Shown here in pieces: positions 19,300-25,134 of a DNA stretch of 25,134 bases. Positions within the stretch are counted from its first letter, which is position 1; every line of letters begins with the position of its first letter. The stretch spans positions 1-25,134 of the forward strand of contig CALSCQ010002691.1 in NCBI GenBank assembly GCA_943704525.1, written 5' to 3'. The DNA is from Pigoraptor vietnamica (lineage: Eukaryota > Opisthokonta > Filasterea). The notes under the pieces are model-generated. The model had not been told where the DNA came from. It searched no databases and saw nothing but the letters and a program-made list of their open reading frames with translations. Position numbers and translations under genes: made by a program.

Positions 19300-21003
19300 T
19301 CATGAAAGGAAGTCGACAGCTACATACGCACGCAGCCATTGGGGTGACGATTCCCAATCTTTGCGAGAGAGAAGACAATGCACAACGACAATGCGCCGCG
19401 AAAGATGCATGAGCGTGGAAACATTGCCGGGCCCTGCGCGGTATGTGCGATAAATTAACACCGCGCAGTGGGAATGCACGGTTACGGCAACCGGGTAAAA
19501 CAAACAGCACACACCTTCGCTCATGCACAAAACCTCCAGGAGAGATTTCTTTTTTCCCAACTCGCCCGGTTCAATAGGCCCAGGTGACTCGAGCGACACT
19601 ATGCGATTAGGATCTCTAAAATCAAAATAATAAAACGGACGAACAACTCGATGCCCATATTTCGCTAAGTAGAAGATGGCCCGCATCCGTTCGCAGTCGA
19701 TAGACGAGCACCGCATGATAGCATCGACACATAAGTTGACACTCGCAACGCAGACATTTGGCGAGGCGCCAACCTCGAGAAGACAGTGAACAGCGTCCAG
19801 GCCGGAACGACGTACAGCTTCACTCAACAGCGTGCCGGACACATGTGCATTCACATTTTGCTCCCAGAGCGCAACACGGTTCAGATCTCCACCGCGAGCG
19901 ACGAACTGCGAAACAAACTTGGGAAACTGGTCCTCCCGAAAACAGAAAGGCGCCGACCAGACCAGCAGCGTGTGCCCAATCTCTGAAGTACAAAAATTTT
20001 CGACGTTTTCGATGAGGTACATCGCCATTTCCGCGGAGCCGATACCCCCGCAACATGACACATTTGCGAGGTCGATGCGAAATGCGTTGGTTACGAGCAA
20101 CTTAATGTAGTCGACACCGCCATTGAGAGAATTCGCCAGAACGCACTCGGCATGAATGTCAGCGCCAGCGCGGACGAGAAGCTCAGCAATATCGATGCGC
20201 CTCGTACGAATGGCGACCGCTAGAGGTCCCTCGTGGCCTTCGACTAAGTTGTAGCAGTCTTCATGACGCCGCCCCAACGACGGGTTCGCGCCAAACTCGA
20301 GCAACATGCGTACAGCTTCCACGTCGCCGACCTGCACAGAGCGAAAGCATAAATGAATAACTGAATGAATATAAGTGGCAAGACATATGCTCACCTCGCA
20401 TGCTACGAAAAGTGGCGTGGAGCCGTGCACAGTTGTGCAGTAACTGTTGAATAATTGACTGGACAAAGAAAAGTTGTAAAAGATAAGTAGGTGGTACAAC
20501 AATAACAACACTTAACATGACAGAACATACTTAAAGTGCGGATCGAACCCGGAAAACATTCGCCCGTAATCCGGTTCCACAACTTTCGCATTTGGACTTG
20601 CGCCGCTTTCGAGAAGCCACCGAATAACGTTGCGGCGCCTGTAATTGACGGCGCAGAAGAGTGGCGTGAACCCGAGACGGGGGTATATTTCGCAATGAAT
20701 AGACGCGCCCTCGGCGACGAGCCATCGTGCGAGATCGAGATGGCCAAAGGCGCACGCTGAATGAAGCGCCGTCCGGTACTCCACAGGTGGAATATCCGAG
20801 GGATGGTCACGCCAATTCGGGTCGAGCAAAACAGTGCCGTCAAAGGAGAGCTCTTTTTCGAGCGTTTCGGTGTCACCCAGCCTCGATTCGATCGAAATCT
20901 TGTACACGTCATTTACGATATCCTTCCCCTCGCTGCGCATGCGCTCGAGGCACTCGCGGTGGCCACGCTCGGCGGCGAGACGCACGGAATCGCAGCAAGC
21001 CAT
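19300..21003 (-). CDS. Ankyrin-repeat protein
   Basis: Minus-strand exons 21003-20531, 20443-20395, 20331-19515 and 19433-19300 join in phase to 490 aa. Recognisable ankyrin repeats include RTALHSACAFGHLDLARWLV, FTPLFCAVNYRRRNVIRWLL, GSTPLFVACEVGDVEAVRML (formed only by splicing exons 2 and 3, which confirms that join) and GPLAVAIRTRRIDIAELLV. More divergent repeats follow at about residues 240-400. There is no membrane segment, kinase, F-box or other effector domain, so a cytosolic protein-binding role is all that can be inferred. The last intron (19434-19514, 81 bp) is a multiple of three without a stop, so retaining it would simply insert 27 residues. The start at 21003 is the only sensible ATG. 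It is divergent from the SMCHD1-like gene. Confidence 0.78.
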
Positions 21004-21690
21004 CTTACGGAGCGCGACAAGATGAACGCCAACCTACACCAAAAAGGCGGCTTAGAAACGACGAGAACAGGCGGCGATGGACGAACGGACGTCGGAAAAG
21101 GAAGGAAGCGAACAAAGGCCAAAGGAAGACGGCAAGCAGAGTGGGATGCAGGGGTACTGAACCCTTCAGTACCTTCAGTACCCCTGGTGGGATGACGCGA
21201 AAACGCAGGGGTTTCCCCTGGCGAAAACGAGTGGGAGTTTGTTGTCAGCGAGACGTCGGAAGACAACCGTGTCGGTGAGGGGTGGGTGTTAAGCCTCATA
21301 CAAGTGTATGCAGAAAATTTAGGAAGATGGGGTGAGGGTTACGGCCAACTGTAACACGTATTGTTGCAGACATTCGACTTATTGTCAAACTTCAATTATC
21401 ATAAATACGTTTGAATATAGAGACGCAAATCTGTTCTATGAATATTAATTATAAGTAGATTTAGAATTGGCGGGACGCGCTTGTCTCACTTTCGCGCCCT
21501 TTGGCGCCTTGGCAAGAAAAACGCATGGTTTCACCTTCCCGTTCCCACATATCACTCCTCTCTGCGTCTCTGTCGTCCGTTCTTTCCGTCCTTTCGCGTC
21601 TTTCACGTATTGTAACATTCTCGTGTCTTCATCGGCCCACGGGGCCTGCGCATGCACACTCTGAAAACTCTCTCACACACACGTGCAGCA
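21004..21690. promoter_or_regulatory. Divergent promoter region between ankyrin and SMCHD1-like genes
   Basis: 687 bp between two divergent start codons. It contains a hairpin-forming pair at 21149-21220, a GGTGAGGGTT motif at 21331-21340, an AT-rich stretch (about 21355-21470) contrasting with the GC-rich surroundings, and pyrimidine-rich sequence up to the SMCHD1-like start. No exon was recognised. Confidence 0.55.
21149..21220. repeat. Inverted repeats with CAGGGG/CCCCTG arms
   Basis: CAGGGGTACTGAA (21149-21161) is perfectly complementary to TTCAGTACCCCTG (21174-21186). A shorter competing hairpin, GGTACTGAA-CCC-TTCAGTACC, is nested at 21153-21173. A second small palindrome, CAGGGG-TTT-CCCCTG, is at 21206-21220. 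They lie about 145-215 bp upstream of the ankyrin-gene ATG, probably in its 5' leader or promoter. Confidence 0.75.
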
Positions 21691-23071
21691 ATGGCTGCGC
21701 CCGCGGTGGCACTCGACGCGGGCGACACGCCCCGTCGTGCCCAGCGCGACCGCAACTTCATCTTTCGCTTCCACGTGACTACGAAGGGCGAACAGAGGGG
21801 GCTGCCAATGTCTGAGAGGGACGTGGCCAGCCTTGCGTCCTGGGAGGTGCTGTTGGGAAGAATCGAGGCGGCGTCGGGGATAGCGGCGGAGAACATGACG
21901 CTTGTTGTGCCGGGAAGCGATCGCCTGCTGGGAAGTGGGATGCGCATCCAGGAGTTCTGCGAGTGGGCGCGCGGGTCGTCCGACTGGAGCAAGGAGGATG
22001 GCGTGCTCTCTCTCGTCGTCAATGTCTTCCGCAAGGACTGGGATGGCGCTGGTGAGTCTCTCTCTGTATGTGGTGTGTGCGCAGGTGTTGGAGCTGTGGG
22101 TGTTGGCGCGCGACGGTGGGGCGCTTTTCAATTCTTTTTGTGGCTTTGTGCGTGAGAGGCGCGTGCCGTGTGGAATGCAGTATCTTTCTGTGTGAACGCA
22201 CGTGTGTACTTGCGTGTGTGCATGCGTGAGTGACGAGTGCCCTGGAATTGCGACATGTGCGCGCATGTTCTGAGCAAATCTTAAGAGCGAACTCTATTGT
22301 TAACGTTTCAGAAGAAGTACGTGCCATATGGCGCACTAACGCGTTATTCGCTTTCCACCTTGAACAGGGGCGGAAACCTTCACTGTTCCGATGGAGTCCG
22401 CTCCCAAGTTTGCCGTTTTCCAGCACCAGATCCGCGATCTCACGTACTTCACGGCGCTCACAGAGCTCATCGGTGGGTCTTGTTCGTGTGTGCGTTGGAA
22501 GAGCGGAATTTGCATGCGTTCGAAATCGACATGGGTTTTGGAAATGGCACATGCGTGAGCTTGCGTCCGTGTTTGTGTTTGCGTGTGTGTGTGTGCGCGT
22601 GTGTATGTGTGTGCGCGCGCTGGCGGGGCGTTCGAATCGTAGAGCTGAATGCACGATTACTCTCACTCGCAACAGAGAACGCCATCGAGGCGACGAAGGG
22701 AGTTGAGAACCGGCGCATATCCATCCGCGTTTCTCGGACTGCTAAGGTACGCTGCGGATTGCCCCTTCCATTTTTGCCTGATGTGCGTGCATTGTATATA
22801 TGTGCGTACTTGTGTTTTTCGTGTGTGACTATATCTGTGAAGAACTTGCGCTCCTATTATATCGTGCGTGCGCGTGTGGTCCGTGCGGCCCTTCTCAGCG
22901 CATGTGCGTGCAGATGGTTGAGATTGAAGACAACGGCGTCGGAATGTCCGACAAGAACATGAAGGAGCTGGGCCAACTCGGCGCCTCCTCGCGCGTCGAC
23001 CTGACGAAGGATCACTCGGAGGTCGGTGTGCGCAGACTTTACGAGTGGCTGTGTGTTGGGTGCACGACACA

Positions 23072-23102
<31 letters not shown>

Positions 23103-25074
23103 CCCCACGCACTACGCATATTACTCACACCGTAACTTGCTCACGTGACGTGGGACGCACAGGAGAAGCACCTGACATCGGAATTTGGAAAGTACGGCAT
23201 CGGTCGCTGCGCCGTCGTCAAGTTTGGCGCGAAGATCTGCGCCACGTGGGAGTCGCGCCACAAGGGAAGCCCCAACGTCAGCCGCGTCATGTTCGACCTG
23301 GTGAGTACTGTGTGCGATTGCGGTGCAGTGGGTGTTGCCGTGCATTGTGCGCCACAGTGTGTACGCGCTGCAGTGGGTATGGTGTGGTGGGCTGAAGAGT
23401 GCTGTGTTAGTTTTTTAGCACATGTACACACATTTTTCGCGGCATGATAGTCTCACGCTCCTCCCCTTGTCCCTCGCTCTTCTTCGTACAACACACTATG
23501 TGACAGAAGTGCCATATTTCGCACATCTCAGCGTTTTTGTAGGCGTGACCATCCCGTAACATACCGTTATGAAACGGACGGCAGATGTGCCCGATGGGGT
23601 GCGACTGAGTAACGGAGTTGCTTGTCTGTCGAACGTGCAGGATAACATGAAGGACGAGAACGACACGCTGCGCATTCCCGACCGCCTCCAGCTGTGGGCG
23701 GACACTGTGGGCGTCAACAAGGAGCACTACACGCGGCTCCGTATCGACAACGTCGACGAGAAGTTCTTTGATTACTGGGACGAGAACATGAGCGCGAACA
23801 TAGAGAAGACGATCGAAGAGAAGTGAGTGTGTCGACGCGTGCGTGCAGGCACGGGCACGTGTGCGCCTGTCTGACGTCTGTGTGCGCAAGTGTCTGTACC
23901 TATGTGCGTGTGCGTGTGCGTGCGTGTGTGCGTGTGTGCGTGCGTGCGTGTGCGCCTGTATGTGTGTATGCGAGCTCTGTTGTGGGTGCGTTTTTTTTCT
24001 GATATCCAATTTCACTCTTCGCCCTGTTAATCGTGCATCCTATGAATCGATCAGGCTCGCCGACCGGTACTACTTCTACATCCATGGCATGGATGTGCTC
24101 GACTGCCTGAAGGAGCTCTTCCCCACTCCCGAGAGCGACAAGATCTACATCGAGGTCAACCAGAAGGACCTCTCGACTGTCCCCACGTCCATGACGCACG
24201 TGTACGAGCACCTCAAGGGACGCAGTGAGCTCGCGTGGGTGCCGGAGGGCCTGCAGCCGATTCACGCGGAAGGGCGCATTGGTCACATGAGGGTGCGTTG
24301 GCAATTGACGTTTTTTTCCTCTGTTCCTCTGACGTGACTGTTGCTGCGTGTATTTTTCTGTTGTCTCTGCATTCTGTTCAAATGCCTTTGCACGAGCACG
24401 CACACACACACGCACACAGACACACACGCACACACAATTGATCTTTCTTACTGTCCGAGTACTTACCTTTGATGCTCACGTGCCCTCGCTATGCGCCCAT
24501 TTGGCAGCTCGTCTACGTGTACTTCCCGTACGAAAACGGCGCGGAAACGATGCCCCCTTCTCTCGCGAACAACACGAAGGACAACCAGGTCTCCATGCGC
24601 GTCTACTGGCAGGAGCTCTTCCTTCCCAACAACGCCCTGCTGAACGAGTGGGTCACGTGCGGCAATTTCTTCGCATTCATTCTCCCCACGAATCGACTTA
24701 GGGCTCTCACTCAATTTTGCTCTGTCCGTGCGGCAATATCTATCGCATTCATTCTCCCCAACGAATCGGCTCACACTAGTGCTCATACGAACACACACAC
24801 ACACCTCTCTCTTTGTTCGCGCCGCGCACAAATGGCACTCGCGTTTTCATGCGTACATGCAATCACCGAAATGCACAGCATCGAAACCGCCGCTAAATAA
24901 TATTACCCTCCCCACAGCAACGCGCACGGCTTTTTCAAGTTCCACACGGCGTCGGCGCAGAACAAGGCGCTGAAGCAGTGCTACAACCGAGTGCTCGCCC
25001 TCACCTTTCTCACGGGAGGCTTTGAGCTCAACAGCCACAAGACGGAGCTCTTCAGCGAGGACGCCTTGATCAAG
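21691..25074 (+). CDS. SMCHD1-like GHKL ATPase, N-terminal part (continues past window)
   Basis: Exons 21691-22051, 22368-22472, 22676-22746, 22914-23021, 23163-23300, 23641-23822, 24055-24292, 24508-24656 and 24918-25074 join in phase to 503 codons; the last ends at a GTGCGT donor, so the gene continues. Residues about 17-118 resemble the ubiquitin-like domain of SMCHD1. A GHKL ATPase follows: N-box ALTELIENAIEAT (E153 corresponds to the catalytic Glu147 of human SMCHD1, N157 to the Mg-binding Asn), G1 box IEDNGVGMS (183-191), and a FGKYGIG motif (223-229). Then come the transducer-like signatures DRYYFYIHG (325-333), matching HIYHYYIHG in SMCHD1, and VSMRVYWQELFLP. Human SMCHD1 and plant GMI1 relatives act on chromatin; that role here is inferred. 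An in-frame ATG at 21652 would add 13 residues. The SMC hinge expected at the C-terminus would lie outside the window. Confidence 0.82.
23073..23104. repeat. (AC)n-(GC)n alternating tract in SMCHD1-like intron 4
   Basis: About 20 bp of AC repeat run straight into about 12 bp of CG repeat, within intron 23022-23162. Smaller GT/GC alternations occur in introns 2 (about 22577-22620) and 6 (about 23880-23960), and CA tracts in introns 7 (about 24400-24436) and 8 (about 24790-24805). Confidence 0.9.
24656..24771. repeat. Direct repeat duplicating the exon 8 donor site in SMCHD1-like intron 8
   Basis: 24656-24698 and 24727-24771 match over about 43 bp with a few differences: CGTGCGGCAAT, then TCGCATTCATTCTCCCCA, then CGAATCG. 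The first copy begins at the exon 8/intron 8 boundary (AC/GTGCGG), so the second copy places an equivalent GTGCGG 71 bp downstream. Confidence 0.85.
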
Positions 25075-25134
25075 GTGCGTGTTGCTGTTGTGGGATTCGT
25101 CTCTCTCTGTGAACCCGCTATTCATCCCCCCCCC

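Overview
This is nuclear DNA from an intron-rich, GC-rich unicellular eukaryote. Reading frames are broken by many GT-AG introns of about 70-700 bp, and introns and intergenic gaps are loaded with (GT)n/(CA)n microsatellites. The gene set (TmcB-type multi-membrane PAS protein, NEK6/7-type kinase, POFUT-type fucosyltransferase, SMCHD1-type GHKL ATPase, ankyrin proteins) fits a free-living protist. I cannot name the lineage from sequence alone. Nothing suggests bacteria, virus, plasmid or CRISPR.

Layout: (1) 160-270, last exon of a LIM-domain protein, + strand. (2) 271-1878, intergenic, with a 47-bp inverted repeat, a TATA-like box and a probable 5'-leader intron. (3) 1879-7791, six-exon TmcB-like protein of 1631 aa, +. 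(4) 8329-9446, an incompletely modelled Cys-rich minus-strand gene whose putative intron holds about 400 bp of CA repeat. (5) 9570-11933, seven-exon ankyrin plus four-TM protein, 358 aa, +. (6) about 12.1-12.3 kb, a CA tract and a decayed copy of the last exon/intron of the NEK gene. (7) 12681-15633, five-exon Golgi type II O-fucosyltransferase-like protein, 701 aa, +. (8) 16013-17996, five-exon NEK6/7-like kinase, 283 aa, minus, convergent with (7). (9) 17997-19299, a gap with three copies of a GGTGAGGGTT motif and a 21-bp tandem repeat. (10) 19300-21003, four-exon ankyrin protein, 490 aa, minus. (11) 21004-21690, a divergent intergenic region with hairpins and another GGTGAGGGTT motif. (12) 21691-25074, nine exons of an SMCHD1-like ATPase, +, running off the window.

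The genes do not form an operon or an obvious pathway; they are independent transcription units. All exon joins were made by hand from GT/AG sites, phase agreement and protein-family continuity, and every complete model closes in frame. The most interesting structures are non-coding: the recurring intergenic motif, the NEK 3'-end duplication, a duplicated 5' splice site in the SMCHD1-like gene, and GT-dinucleotide tracts lying just behind 5' splice sites.
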